Translations under genes and position numbers: made by a program
Notes under the pieces: model-generated
What the model was told of the DNA's origin: nothing
Database searches by the model: none
What the model saw: the letters and a program-made list of their open reading frames with translations, nothing else
Part shown: in pieces, positions 8,341-17,039 of the stretch
How positions within the stretch are numbered: position 1 is the stretch's first letter
How the letters are laid out: each line of letters begins with the position of its first letter
Assembly (NCBI RefSeq): GCF_014646755.1
Contig: NZ_BMNW01000008.1
Location: forward strand, 248,001-312,000
Direction of reading: 5' to 3'
Origin: Pseudomonas asuensis
GTDB lineage: Bacteria > Pseudomonadota > Gammaproteobacteria > Pseudomonadales > Pseudomonadaceae
DNA: 64,000 nucleotides

Positions 8341-10749
8341 TTAGACAAGCCGCCCCTTTATTTCATCTCTTGGCATTGACGAGATCTGCGCCAGCGCAAA
8401 CCCTTTCTTGCCGCGCCGCTTGACTTCATACATGGCCCGATCGGCATTCTTGAGTAGCTCATCCAGATCAGCGCCCTGTTCGGGATAAAGCGCAATGCCA
8501 ATACTGGTCGACAAGTAAAATCGGTGTGGCCCGATAATCAGGTCGGCCTCAATGGCTTTCAGGATCTTTGTAGCAACATTACTGGCATCCTCTATCCGCC
8601 TCAAATCACCGAGCAGTATGACAAACTCGTCGCCACCCAGGCGGACCACCGTGTCACTCTGGCGAACAGCGTTCTTCAAGCGATGCGCAACCTGTTTGAG
8701 GACTTCATCACCCACGTCGTGCCCCAGGGTGTCATTGATTTCCTTGAAGCGGTCAAGGTCCATCAACATGACGCCCAAGACCTCCTGGTTTCGCTTGGCC
8801 CGCTCAATGGCCACGCTCATCCGGTCGGTCATCAGCGTGCGGTTGGGCAATCCGGTCAAGCTGTCATGCAGAGCCTGGTAGCGCATCAGCTCCTCGGCCC
8901 GCTTGCGTTCGGTAATGTCGTAGGCAATGCCAAGGTAACCCGTGATCTGATTTGCCTGATCACGCAATGCGGTAACCGCGAGATTAACGGGTATCCGTAC
9001 TCCGCCACGGCAGACAAAGCCGCACTCATGCTCTTCTTCAGGCCGCTCCTGCGCCAGCCTGACAAAGCTTTCCCACTCGGTCACGGTGCGGCCCAGCGCC
9101 TGGCTCAATTGCTCCGCCTTCATGGAATACTCATTGGTATCGAGCAGATCGCTGATGTATTGCGTATCGACCAGCTCCGTCCGTGAGTAGCCAAGCAACC
9201 GCTCACCGGCAGGATTGACGGTGCGCAGGCGGCCCTCCGGATCGGTCGAGAAGATGCAGAACGGCGAGTGCAGTAGAATCGCTTCGTTCAGCGCACCTGC
9301 CATCAAGGCCTGTTGCCGCGCTTGATGCAGAGCGGTCTGGTCACTGATAAGGACGATCAGGCGTTGAATGCTATCCTGCTCAGCAACCGTAATGGCAACG
9401 CTCAGGCTGCGCCATTGCCCCTTCGCCGCCTCGTACTGTGTATCGAGCCATACGCTGCTGGCTGTCCCCTCGCGTAGATCATGCAAAATGCTGTTGCCAG
9501 TCATGCTCAACAGGTGCGCCAAAGAGCGCCCGTTGGCCTCGGTCGCTGGCAGCCCCAGCATCTGTTCACCCGCCGAATTGATTTTCAGGATGGTCATGGC
9601 CGGATCGCTTTCAGTGATCACAATGCCCTCGGCTGCGCCATCGATAATGGAGCGAATTCGCGCCTCGCTTTCGCGATAGGCACGGCTCATGCGGTCTGCC
9701 AGTTGTTCGGCACGAACACGCATAGTGGCCAGCGACGCCACCAGGATACAGAGCAGCAAGGTAAGCCCCAGGCCGCTGAACAACACAACCTGCGCGCGGC
9801 TGGCAGGAGCTGCTGTCTCGAAGACGGGTAAGGTAGCGAAACGCAGTGTCCACTGCCGCCCGGCTACATCTATATGACGGACGGCTTCGAAGTGAGGTAC
9901 ATAGCCAGGCAGGGCATTTACCAGCTCCATACGCCTTGAATATAAGCGATTAGCCGCCAAAGGCTCCTTACCGTCGTAGATCTCAAATGCCAGCTCATCG
10001 GCATGATCTCTCAAGGCAGCCGTCATCAAGTCGTCCATTCTGAACGGCGCGAAAACGAACCCCCTCAGAGCCTTGCGCCGCTGCTCAACCGTCTCGGTCG
10101 GCATGTTATTGAGATAGGACGGTATGAACATCAGGGTACCGGCCTGGGGGCTCTCGGTTTCCTGTTTGAGTACAACCTTTCCACTCAGGCTTACCTGGCC
10201 TGAGTCACGGGCCTGCTCGGCAGCAGCTCGTCGATTCGCCTCGGAAAACATGTCGAACCCGAATGCTCTCAAGTTGCGCCCCATAAAAGGCTCGATGTAA
10301 AGGACAGGAATAAACGCCTCACGTGCGCCTTCCGTCCTGATCTCATAGCCCTGGAAACCCTCCTTGCGAACGCGCGCCTCAAATATGTCTTTATCGTGAG
10401 CGTTAATCAGCGGAGCAAAACCAAAGCCCTGCATCCCCGGATAATCCTCTTCAAGCCGCATGTTTTCAGCAAACTGATGCCACTCCTGGCGAGAAATATC
10501 GTCACCTGCATTGAACAGACTGCTTCCTGCGCGCAACAGACGCTCATAGCGTGCCATGGCTCCATCGAGTTCACGGGTGATTTCCAAGACGCCACGGGAA
10601 AAACGCTCATGGGCAGCCTCCTGCTCCGAACCCCGCAGGATGTGCCAGGACGACAGCGTCACGGTAAGCCCCAGGGCCGCCACACTGGAAACCAATATGA
10701 GAGAGCGCTGGGTAAGCCACAGGGAAAACGAGGATCGAGACATGATCAT
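8341..10749 (-). CDS. Membrane diguanylate cyclase, CHASE-PAS-PAS-GGDEF
   Basis: 802 residues. A first membrane helix (about 13-33) is followed by an extracytoplasmic CHASE domain (about 60-300: YERLLRAGSSLF, PGMQGFGFAPL, MFSEANRRAAAEQARDSG). A second helix near 320-342 leads to two PAS domains (about 360-480 and 490-620, the second ending in GYLGIAYDITERKRAE) and a GGDEF domain with intact GGDEF (705-709) and I-site RQSD (696-699). There is no EAL domain. The ATG at 10743 is an alternative start; neither has a clear ribosome-binding site. It probably makes c-di-GMP in response to a small ligand and/or redox or energy signals. Confidence 0.88.
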   Translation of the reverse strand: MIMSRSSFSLWLTQRSLILVSSVAALGLTVTLSSWHILRGSEQEAAHERFSRGVLEITRELDGAMARYERLLRAGSSLFNAGDDISRQEWHQFAENMRLEEDYPGMQGFGFAPLINAHDKDIFEARVRKEGFQGYEIRTEGAREAFIPVLYIEPFMGRNLRAFGFDMFSEANRRAAAEQARDSGQVSLSGKVVLKQETESPQAGTLMFIPSYLNNMPTETVEQRRKALRGFVFAPFRMDDLMTAALRDHADELAFEIYDGKEPLAANRLYSRRMELVNALPGYVPHFEAVRHIDVAGRQWTLRFATLPVFETAAPASRAQVVLFSGLGLTLLLCILVASLATMRVRAEQLADRMSRAYRESEARIRSIIDGAAEGIVITESDPAMTILKINSAGEQMLGLPATEANGRSLAHLLSMTGNSILHDLREGTASSVWLDTQYEAAKGQWRSLSVAITVAEQDSIQRLIVLISDQTALHQARQQALMAGALNEAILLHSPFCIFSTDPEGRLRTVNPAGERLLGYSRTELVDTQYISDLLDTNEYSMKAEQLSQALGRTVTEWESFVRLAQERPEEEHECGFVCRGGVRIPVNLAVTALRDQANQITGYLGIAYDITERKRAEELMRYQALHDSLTGLPNRTLMTDRMSVAIERAKRNQEVLGVMLMDLDRFKEINDTLGHDVGDEVLKQVAHRLKNAVRQSDTVVRLGGDEFVILLGDLRRIEDASNVATKILKAIEADLIIGPHRFYLSTSIGIALYPEQGADLDELLKNADRAMYEVKRRGKKGFALAQISSMPRDEIKGRLV

Positions 10750-10851
10750 TCATCGAAAGCAGGCGGTGGACAGGCAGTAACCTTGTCTTCATATCGGCAG
10801 AAAGCGACGGAGTTTAAGGTGACCCCTTGAGATATCGACGGGTACTACAGG

Positions 10852-10869
10852 TATAGCCAAAGGCTTACA
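10852..10869 (+). promoter_or_regulatory. Candidate GacA upstream activating sequence
   Basis: TATAGC, six bases, CTTACA. The right half matches the known GacA box (TGTAAG-N6-CTTACA) exactly; the left half matches at three of six bases. Its centre is about 65 bases upstream of the predicted start of the Rsm-type RNA, the position expected for a GacA site. A -10-like TAATCT lies at 10914-10919. Confidence 0.55.
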
Positions 10870-10925
10870 CGTATGTGCAGTAATCGGCTCTATGAGTAAA
10901 AGCATCTTCTGCGTAATCTACACAC

Positions 10926-11043
10926 ATCGGACTGCAGCGCAGGAAGCGCTCAGGTAGATCAAGGATGAGTGACCAGGCCAGGATGGCAGCTTGACAGGAT
11001 GTTGAGTAAGGTCAGCCAGAAAACCCGCTTAGGCGGGTTTTTT
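10926..11043 (+). ncRNA. RsmX/Y/Z-family CsrA/RsmA-sequestering sRNA
   Basis: About 118 nt with five GGA motifs (10929, 10942, 10963, 10981, 10997). At least two are displayed in hairpin loops: AGCGC-AGGAA-GCGCT (10936-10950) and GCCA-GGA-TGGC (10977-10987). A third lies in a TGAC/GTCA-flanked stem (10992-11014). It ends in a strong terminator. Size, GGA-loop architecture, the GCGC-AGGA-AGCGC block resembling RsmY, and an upstream GacA-like box all fit GacA-activated RNAs that titrate RsmA/CsrA. The exact 5' end is inferred from a TAATCT -10. Which family member it represents is not decided. Confidence 0.75.
11021..11043 (+). terminator. Rho-independent terminator of the Rsm-type RNA
   Basis: AAACCCGC, loop TTAG, GCGGGTTT followed by more T residues (T-run to 11043). 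There is no protein gene immediately upstream on this strand, which is what first pointed to an RNA gene. Confidence 0.9.
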
Positions 11044-11441
11044 GTTGCCCGCCAAAACCCTTTCCCTCTTGCTGAATCATCTCACCTGCTAACGCAAGCC
11101 GTTTAGCCTGTTTTTCTTGCCGCTGTCACATAACGTGATCAGAAAGCAGTAGCAGGATGCCAACCGTTTCACTACCCTACGTCGCTTCTTATTGGCAAAT
11201 AGCCATCAATCGGCAAGGCTAATGGCAGATGATCGTCCATCCGCCAGTTGCGCCTGCGTACTCATGTTTTTTTTAGAGGCGCCGATACAACGATCAAGCT
11301 GATTGAGCTGATGAAGCCAACTGAAAATGCTCAGGCATGAGCCTTAGGTGGCAGGAATTCGACGGACCGTTAATACCGTCCAGTTAGTTTGCGTCACCCA
11401 GTTTGCTGAGCCTTGTTAGCCTTTAGAAGCATATACACATC
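11044..11441. other. Gene-free interval after the sRNA
   Basis: 398 bases with no credible gene. A T8 run at about 11265-11272 lies between GCGCCT and AGGCGC but has no stem directly before it. The promoter of the 112-residue protein gene is probably in the 3' half. Confidence 0.4.
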
Positions 11442-11780
11442 ATGAATACACACAACACCCAACAGCAGTACGAGCAACGCCAGCCGGAAGCCTATCAGGG
11501 CACGCCGTTCTGTGTGCATTCGACCAAGTGGCTAGGCGCAGTACTGCGCAAGTTCGATGTCGCTGAGACCAACTATGCCTCGGAACAAGCCCGCTATTCG
11601 CGCCTGAATGCCAATTCCGACCCGGAAGAAGTACTCGCCTTCTTCGTCCTGATGAGCACCCTGATTACCCAGGCGCTGGATTGCCATCCGTTTCCTGAGC
11701 CATTGCAGGCTGAGCTGGAACGTCTGGAGCAGCACCTCGAAATGACCGTCAACGGTATGCGCGCCCTTTGCGACGCTTAA
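11442..11780 (+). CDS. Hypothetical protein, 112 residues
   Basis: Not recognised. A soluble, mildly acidic, largely helical protein: a Gln-rich N-terminus (THNTQQQYEQRQ), a middle part FCVHSTKWLGAVLRKFDVAETNY, and two amphipathic helices (EVLAFFVLMSTLITQALDC and LQAELERLEQHLEMTVNGM). There is no signal peptide or membrane span. Codon use resembles its neighbours. It is convergent with the third GGDEF gene and shows no operon partner. Confidence 0.65.
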   Translation: MNTHNTQQQYEQRQPEAYQGTPFCVHSTKWLGAVLRKFDVAETNYASEQARYSRLNANSDPEEVLAFFVLMSTLITQALDCHPFPEPLQAELERLEQHLEMTVNGMRALCDA

Positions 11781-11885
11781 CCGTTTAAGGGCAGGCCTTG
11801 CCAAGCGACGCCTGCCCTGCTGCTTTACCATCCTTTTTTATCCCGTACTGCTTGCAGGCTTTGAAGGCCGCGCACTCCTTTGCGC

Positions 11886-13178
11886 CTACTTTTTATGAAC
11901 CATAATGCAGGCTCGCCCCGCCCGCTTGGCCTGATACAGGGCCTCATCAGCATGGCGCAACAGGGTATGTACAGACAGCCCTGCATCGGGATAGAGCGCC
12001 ACGCCAATGGATGAGGTGGTTTTGAGCTCCCCGCAAGGCAGTGACCATGGTTCCTGTAAGACCAGGCACAGCCGTTCGGCTATTGTTACGGCCTGGGCTT
12101 CGTTCACATGAGCCAACACGATTACAAACTCATCCCCACCGATACGGGCGTACACGTCATCAGTACGCAAGTGCTGCCTGAGCCTGCACGCAAACTGGGT
12201 CAGTAGCTCGTCACCCACCTCGTGGCCCATTTCATCATTGATGGGCTTGAACCGGTCGAGATCCAGATACAGCACGGCAAACGTTGAACCGGCAGATACC
12301 CGGTCGATCATGAGCTGAGCCTGATCCATCAGGAATCGTCTGTTAGGGGCACCCGTCAGAGGGTCATGATAGGCCAGTGCTTGCAGGTGCTCATTGTAGG
12401 CCTTACGTGTCGATATATCGCGGCAGGAAAAGACGACGTTATCCAGCCTGCCTTCGGCCGTGTAGGTACTAGAGAGGTTCGCTTCGAACCAGATGTAATG
12501 CCCCTGTGCATGAAGACAGCGGCACTCAATGGTCGTATGCGAGGCAGTGCCATCCAGAAGCAACCGAAATGCGCGTCGCAGAGGGTCATTATCGTCAGGA
12601 TGAATCAGCTCGAACAGGTCGCTACCCAGGTAGGTGGCAGCCCGATGTCCCAAGACATGCTCAAAGGACGGTGAGACATACTCAATGCCCACCTCCGGCT
12701 TGAATACACCGATGATATCGAACATGTTGTCAGCAATCAGCCGATAACGCTGTTCGCTGGTTTCAAGTGCCTGTTCAGCAATACGACGTTCAGTAATGTT
12801 TCGGCTGACAATCACCAGCTGATGCCGGTTACCCGCTTCATCAAAGGTGGGTGTCTTGATCACTTCCCACGTATTGATGCGGCCGTCCAGTCCCATAAAG
12901 GATTTCTGGATACGCAGCGTTGCCTTCTTTTGCCAGGCCTGTTCGTCGGTCTGTATGTTGTAGATAAAGGCGTCATGCAGCTCTGGCCGAATCAACGCCA
13001 GCTCCATATCGGTCTTGCCAACGTAGTCAACGCCTTGCAGATGATAGGTATCAAGCACGATCTTGTTTGTGATCAGCCAGCGTCCCTCTCCATCCTTGAG
13101 GACAATGAACTCTTGTATAGCATCGAGCAGGCCTCGGAGTTGAGACTCTCTATCGGAAGTGAGCGCAGCGAAAGTCAT
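11886..13178 (-). CDS. Soluble diguanylate cyclase, PAS-PAS-GGDEF
   Basis: 430 residues from ATG 13178; a TTG at 13214 in frame would add 12 poorly protein-like residues. Two PAS domains (about 10-130, ending in VIVSRNITERRIAEQALE, and 135-260) precede a GGDEF domain with intact GGDEF (347-351) and I-site RTDD (338-341). No membrane helix is seen, so it is probably cytoplasmic. It is the third GGDEF protein within 6.5 kb. The gene lies just downstream of gbcB on the same strand (193 bases from the gbcB stop). Confidence 0.88.
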   Translation of the reverse strand: MTFAALTSDRESQLRGLLDAIQEFIVLKDGEGRWLITNKIVLDTYHLQGVDYVGKTDMELALIRPELHDAFIYNIQTDEQAWQKKATLRIQKSFMGLDGRINTWEVIKTPTFDEAGNRHQLVIVSRNITERRIAEQALETSEQRYRLIADNMFDIIGVFKPEVGIEYVSPSFEHVLGHRAATYLGSDLFELIHPDDNDPLRRAFRLLLDGTASHTTIECRCLHAQGHYIWFEANLSSTYTAEGRLDNVVFSCRDISTRKAYNEHLQALAYHDPLTGAPNRRFLMDQAQLMIDRVSAGSTFAVLYLDLDRFKPINDEMGHEVGDELLTQFACRLRQHLRTDDVYARIGGDEFVIVLAHVNEAQAVTIAERLCLVLQEPWSLPCGELKTTSSIGVALYPDAGLSVHTLLRHADEALYQAKRAGRACIMVHKK

Positions 13179-13370
13179 GACAGGTAGCGGTCTGGTGGCT
13201 GACGCACCCCCCAATAGGACACGTCTTATACACCTGTATCGACACAGCCTACGGTAAGTTGATATCCCTTTTTGACGGACCGATGAGTAACCGGAAGGAA
13301 GTAAGCACGATCATCGACAACAGGCGGGAAGCGGACATGCTTCATGTCGACATCCCTACCGGTAGAATGA

Positions 13371-14468
13371 TTAAAAATCGATTTCAACATCGCCCTGCGG
13401 GACGCTGCAACAGGACAGGATATAGCCTTCGGCCTCATCGTCTTCTGTAATGCCGCCGTTATGCTCCATGACAACCGAGCCACGGGTCTTGAAGACCTTG
13501 CAGGTTCCACAGATGCCCATGCCACATGCCTTGGGTATGTGCAATCCCAGCTTGGCCGCAGCCCCATGCACGGTTTCTCCCGGCCCGACACGAACACTCA
13601 TGCCACTGCCAGTGAACGAGACCTCACACTGATCCGCCAATGGGACCGGAGGCGTATCGGCTGCAAGGCCGGCCTGTTCAAGCACCTCTTCCTTCACATC
13701 GGCCGGCGTCGCGCCAAATGACTCTTCGTGATAGCGCGCCATGTCGTAGCCGAGCTCGCGCAGCATAATCTTTACGGCATTCATATACGGTGTCGGGCCA
13801 CAGCAAAACACCTCACGCTCGCGAAAGTCCGGGGCCATCAGCTCTAGCATGCGCCGGTCGAAAAACCCTCGATACCCTGCCCAGGCCTCTCCCAAATCGC
13901 TCCGCTCGCAAACCAGGTGCAGTGAGAAATTCGAGACGCGCGAGGCCATATGCTCCAGCTCGCGGTGATAGATGATGTCCTTAGGCGTACGGGCACTGTG
14001 AACGAAGACCATGTCCACGTTAGCGTTCGTGTCGAAGAACCAGCGGGCCATGGACATCACCGGTGTGATACCTACGCCACCGGAGAGCAGCAGGACCTTG
14101 TCGGACGGGTAGTCAATGGCGTTGAACAGCCCCACCGGTCCATGCACCGCAAGCTCCTGTCCTTCACGCAGGTTGTCATGCAGCCAGTTCGATACCTTGC
14201 CGCCAGGGACACGCTTGACCGTAATCGAGAAGCTATAAGGCACTGAGGGCGAGCTGGAAATCGTATAGGAGCGCATCACCTGCTGACCGTCGATCTCAAG
14301 CTCCAGCGTCACGAACTGCCCGGGTTTGAAAAAATACATCAGGGGCACATCAGCCATGAAGCAAAAGGTTCGCACATCCCATGTTTCCTGAATCGCCTTA
14401 ACGCAACGTACCGCATGGCGACCGTTGGCCCAGGTCTGGGTAGTAACCGGATTCAGGAAATTATTCAT
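13371..14468 (-). CDS. gbcB: Glycine betaine monooxygenase, ferredoxin reductase subunit
   Basis: 365 residues. It passes electrons from NAD(P)H through FAD and a [2Fe-2S] centre to GbcA for demethylation of glycine betaine to dimethylglycine. The FAD-binding RSYTISSSP, the NAD-binding LLSGGVGITPVMSMA and the CCGPTPYM block are followed by a C-terminal plant-type ferredoxin domain with CGMGICGTC plus a distal cysteine (SCC). ATG 14468 has GAGGG at proper spacing and gives the known N-terminus MNNFLNPVTTQTW; the frame extends further upstream but was not used. It is divergent from gbcA, as in other pseudomonads. Confidence 0.96.
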   Translation of the reverse strand: MNNFLNPVTTQTWANGRHAVRCVKAIQETWDVRTFCFMADVPLMYFFKPGQFVTLELEIDGQQVMRSYTISSSPSVPYSFSITVKRVPGGKVSNWLHDNLREGQELAVHGPVGLFNAIDYPSDKVLLLSGGVGITPVMSMARWFFDTNANVDMVFVHSARTPKDIIYHRELEHMASRVSNFSLHLVCERSDLGEAWAGYRGFFDRRMLELMAPDFREREVFCCGPTPYMNAVKIMLRELGYDMARYHEESFGATPADVKEEVLEQAGLAADTPPVPLADQCEVSFTGSGMSVRVGPGETVHGAAAKLGLHIPKACGMGICGTCKVFKTRGSVVMEHNGGITEDDEAEGYILSCCSVPQGDVEIDF

Positions 14469-14698
14469 GCACGTGCCCTCACGCATGGAAACCCGCCGCA
14501 TCATCAGGCGGTGATGGGCCGATTGTGGAGAGGCCCTTTCGTCGGCACTTACCTGCCAGCGACATCGGCATGCTTAGAGCGACCAGCCCAGCGGTCACGG
14601 GACTTGCCGCGTCGGGAAATGATTCGGTCATGTCGCGCGTAGATAAGGTCTCGTCCAGACGCAGCCCCACACTGATTTCACCAACCACACGGAAAGCG

Positions 14699-14715
14699 TC
14701 GGACAGGCTCTCCGA
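14699..14715. promoter_or_regulatory. Inverted repeat in the gbcB-gbcA divergent promoter region
   Basis: TCGGA (14699-14703), seven bases, TCCGA (14711-14715), 72 bases before the gbcA start in the 318-base interval 14469-14786. GbdR is known to activate gbcA, so this is a candidate operator. I cannot verify it against an established GbdR consensus from sequence alone. Nothing else stands out in this interval. Confidence 0.35.
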
Positions 14716-14786
14716 ATTGCCTTGCGTTAAACCCTGTCAGCCACTTTTTTGCCGACGCGCCTGTAAGCCGTCGCATGAGGATACCG

Positions 14787-16088
14787 ATGGACGTTACCTA
14801 CCCCCTGAGTTTGGGCGACCCGCTGGAGTGGGCTCGCAAGGCTACCGCTGAAATGCTGCGTACCCGTGAACGCACTTACTCAATGCCGCAGCCGTTCTAT
14901 AACGATGAGCGGCTGTTTCAGATCGACATGCAGGAAATTTTCGGCAAGGAATGGTTGATTGCCGGAATGACGTGTGAAATTCCTGCCAAAGGTAATTTCC
15001 TTACCCTGCAAATTGGTGATAACCCTGTCATGGTGGTGCGCGGTGCCGAAGGTAAGATCCATGCCTTCCATAATGTTTGCCGCCACCGCGGTTCTCGCCT
15101 GTGCGTCAGCGAGAAAGGCAAGGTCGCCAAGCTGGTATGCCCCTATCATCAATGGACCTACGAGCTGGACGGCCGCCTGCTGTTTGCCGGTACAGAAATG
15201 GGGACCGATTTCAACATGGCGGACTTCAACCTGAAGCCGGTGCATGTGAAAACCGCGGGCGGATATATCTTTATCTGCCTGGCCGACGAGCCCCCCGCCA
15301 TCGATGACTTCCTGCGTACGCTCGACCATTACATGGAGCCGTACGACATGGAGAACACCAAGGTCGTGGCCCGTACGGACCTGATGGAAGCCGCCAACTG
15401 GAAGCTGGTGCTCGAAAACAACCGAGAGTGCTACCACTGCAATGGCTCGCACCCGGAGCTGCTTAAAACCCTACTGGAATGGGACGACGTGACCGATCCA
15501 CGCGCCAACCAGGCATTCAAGGATCACGTAGCCGAAAGCGCAGCTGCCTGGGAGGCCGAACAGATCCCGTATGCTCACGCAAGCTTTGGGCTGCGTAACC
15601 GTATTGTGCGTATGCCGCTGCTCAAAGGCACCGCTTCCATGACCCTGGACGGCAAGCCCGGCTGCAAGAAGTTGATGGGGCGGATCAAGAACCCGGAGCT
15701 TGGCTCCATGCGCATTCTGCACCTTCCACACTCTTGGAATCATGCCATGGGAGATCACCTGATCGTGTTCACTGTCTGGCCAATCAGTGCTCAACAGACT
15801 GTCGTTACCACCAAGTGGCTGGTGCACAAGGATGCGGTAGAGGGCGTCGATTATGAGGTGGAAAATCTGCGCAAGGTCTGGGATGCCACCAACCAACAGG
15901 ACCGAATGCTTGCCGAGGAAAATCAGCGCGGCATCAACTCCAAGGCCTACCAGCCCGGCCCGTATTCACAGACCTACGAATTTGGCGTCATTAACTTCAT
16001 TGACTGGTATAGCGAACGCCTGCTGGTCAACCTGGGCGAGGAGCAGCAGCCTGTATCCCATCTGCGACAGGTGGCCGCCGATGGCTGA
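14787..16088 (+). CDS. gbcA: Glycine betaine monooxygenase, Rieske oxygenase subunit
   Basis: 433 residues. The oxygenase removes one methyl group from glycine betaine, giving dimethylglycine and formaldehyde. The Rieske [2Fe-2S] ligands are C98/H100 (CRHRG) and C118/H121 (CPYHQW). The mononuclear iron histidines are in ENNRECYHCNGSHPE (H217, H222). The start is ATG 14787, with GAGGA five to nine bases ahead; an ATG at 14775 overlaps that ribosome-binding site. A strong terminator follows. Flanking gbcB makes the assignment specific. Confidence 0.97.
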   Translation: MDVTYPLSLGDPLEWARKATAEMLRTRERTYSMPQPFYNDERLFQIDMQEIFGKEWLIAGMTCEIPAKGNFLTLQIGDNPVMVVRGAEGKIHAFHNVCRHRGSRLCVSEKGKVAKLVCPYHQWTYELDGRLLFAGTEMGTDFNMADFNLKPVHVKTAGGYIFICLADEPPAIDDFLRTLDHYMEPYDMENTKVVARTDLMEAANWKLVLENNRECYHCNGSHPELLKTLLEWDDVTDPRANQAFKDHVAESAAAWEAEQIPYAHASFGLRNRIVRMPLLKGTASMTLDGKPGCKKLMGRIKNPELGSMRILHLPHSWNHAMGDHLIVFTVWPISAQQTVVTTKWLVHKDAVEGVDYEVENLRKVWDATNQQDRMLAEENQRGINSKAYQPGPYSQTYEFGVINFIDWYSERLLVNLGEEQQPVSHLRQVAADG

Positions 16089-16107
16089 CTGAGCAAGTTT
16101 CTATCCT

Positions 16108-16133
16108 AACCCCGCTTCGGCGGGGTTTCTTTT
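16108..16133 (+). terminator. Rho-independent terminator of gbcA
   Basis: AACCCCGC, loop TTCG, GCGGGGTT, then TTCTTTT. It starts 19 bases after the gbcA stop. Confidence 0.92.
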
Positions 16134-16300
16134 GCCCGGTCAAAATCCGTTGCAATTTCAACTGCCAAGCGCTGCACGCTTCAGGAAGGCATAGCCCAAT
16201 GCAGGCCTGTTGCCATGAAATAATCCAGCCAGTCGTTGGCCGTACCGGCTACAGCCTTTCGGCCTTTAAAGGACTCAACGCTCTCCAGCAAGGATACGAC

Positions 16301-16876
16301 ATGAACAACAACAGCCTGAAAATAGCCCTGGTTTCGGCCGCCCTTCTATTCGGCCTCACAGCCCTACCGGCCCAGGCAGCCAGCGAGAACATGACTTCCC
16401 AGGCAGCGCCTAGCCACCGTATCTCCCTGCTGAATGATCAGCTGAAACTGTCGTTACCCAAAGGCTTTGAGATCAGCGCTCTACCGCCCAGCACTGCTGC
16501 CAAAGACCCCTCAGCACGGGGTGCGTTGTACATCAACAAGGCTAACCAACAACTGATTGTTATGGCTGAGACCCCTGCCCCGACCGATCAAAAGGCGAAT
16601 AGCCGAGCCCTGCTTGCCAAGGTCAAGGCTGATTTCTATGCGCGGCAAAAGTTGAGTGGGAGCACATTCAAGGTGCTCAAGGAAAAGACAATCAAACACG
16701 ATGGCCTGACCGTGCAGCAGCTGGATACCACGTCAGTCATGAACGGTACGCCCATGCGCAGCACCGCCTTTATTGCCGAAGCCGATGCCCGGGTTGCCGT
16801 TGTCCAGCTCTTGTCCGACCGAAAAGACGAGGCCGCCCACAGTGCACTGGTACAGCGCGTTCTAGGCGATCACTGA
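16301..16876 (+). CDS. Exported protein of unknown function, 191 residues
   Basis: Signal peptide MNNNSLKIALVSAALLFG with an AQA cleavage site near residue 27. The rest is an alpha/beta domain with KLSLPKGFEISALPPS, GALYINKANQQLIVMAE and a C-terminal TAFIAEADARVAVVQLLSDRK strand set. The pattern (a short profilin-like 'quality control of exposed side' fold) recalls DcrB-like proteins, but I do not claim membership. ATG 16301 has AAGGA upstream; the longer frame from 16199 lacks that and hides the signal peptide. Confidence 0.7.
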   Translation: MNNNSLKIALVSAALLFGLTALPAQAASENMTSQAAPSHRISLLNDQLKLSLPKGFEISALPPSTAAKDPSARGALYINKANQQLIVMAETPAPTDQKANSRALLAKVKADFYARQKLSGSTFKVLKEKTIKHDGLTVQQLDTTSVMNGTPMRSTAFIAEADARVAVVQLLSDRKDEAAHSALVQRVLGDH

Positions 16877-16953
16877 TCTGTACCAGGGCTGCTGCAAGCG
16901 GCTATTTCTTTCTATCTCTTTGTAAACAGTCAGTTTCCAGTCGACTGCTACCC

Positions 16954-16979
16954 TTAAGCATTTGTGATTGTGTCCGATA
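16954..16979 (+). promoter_or_regulatory. FliA (sigma-28)-type promoter before the first chemoreceptor
   Basis: TTAAG, 14 bases, TCCGATA, close to the flagellar sigma-factor consensus of pseudomonads (TCAAG-N14-GCCGATA). It ends 60 bases before the chemoreceptor start. Confidence 0.6.
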
Positions 16980-17039
16980 CGAAGGCATCCCTTACAGAGC
17001 GAAGGACCGTCTGCCTTTCTCTTTTCAACAGGACCAATC

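Noticed and set aside
11240..11290. Second terminator at the T8 run near 11265
   Set aside because: The bases directly before the T-run do not form a stem; the flanking GCGCCT/AGGCGC pair would enclose the T-run in its loop.
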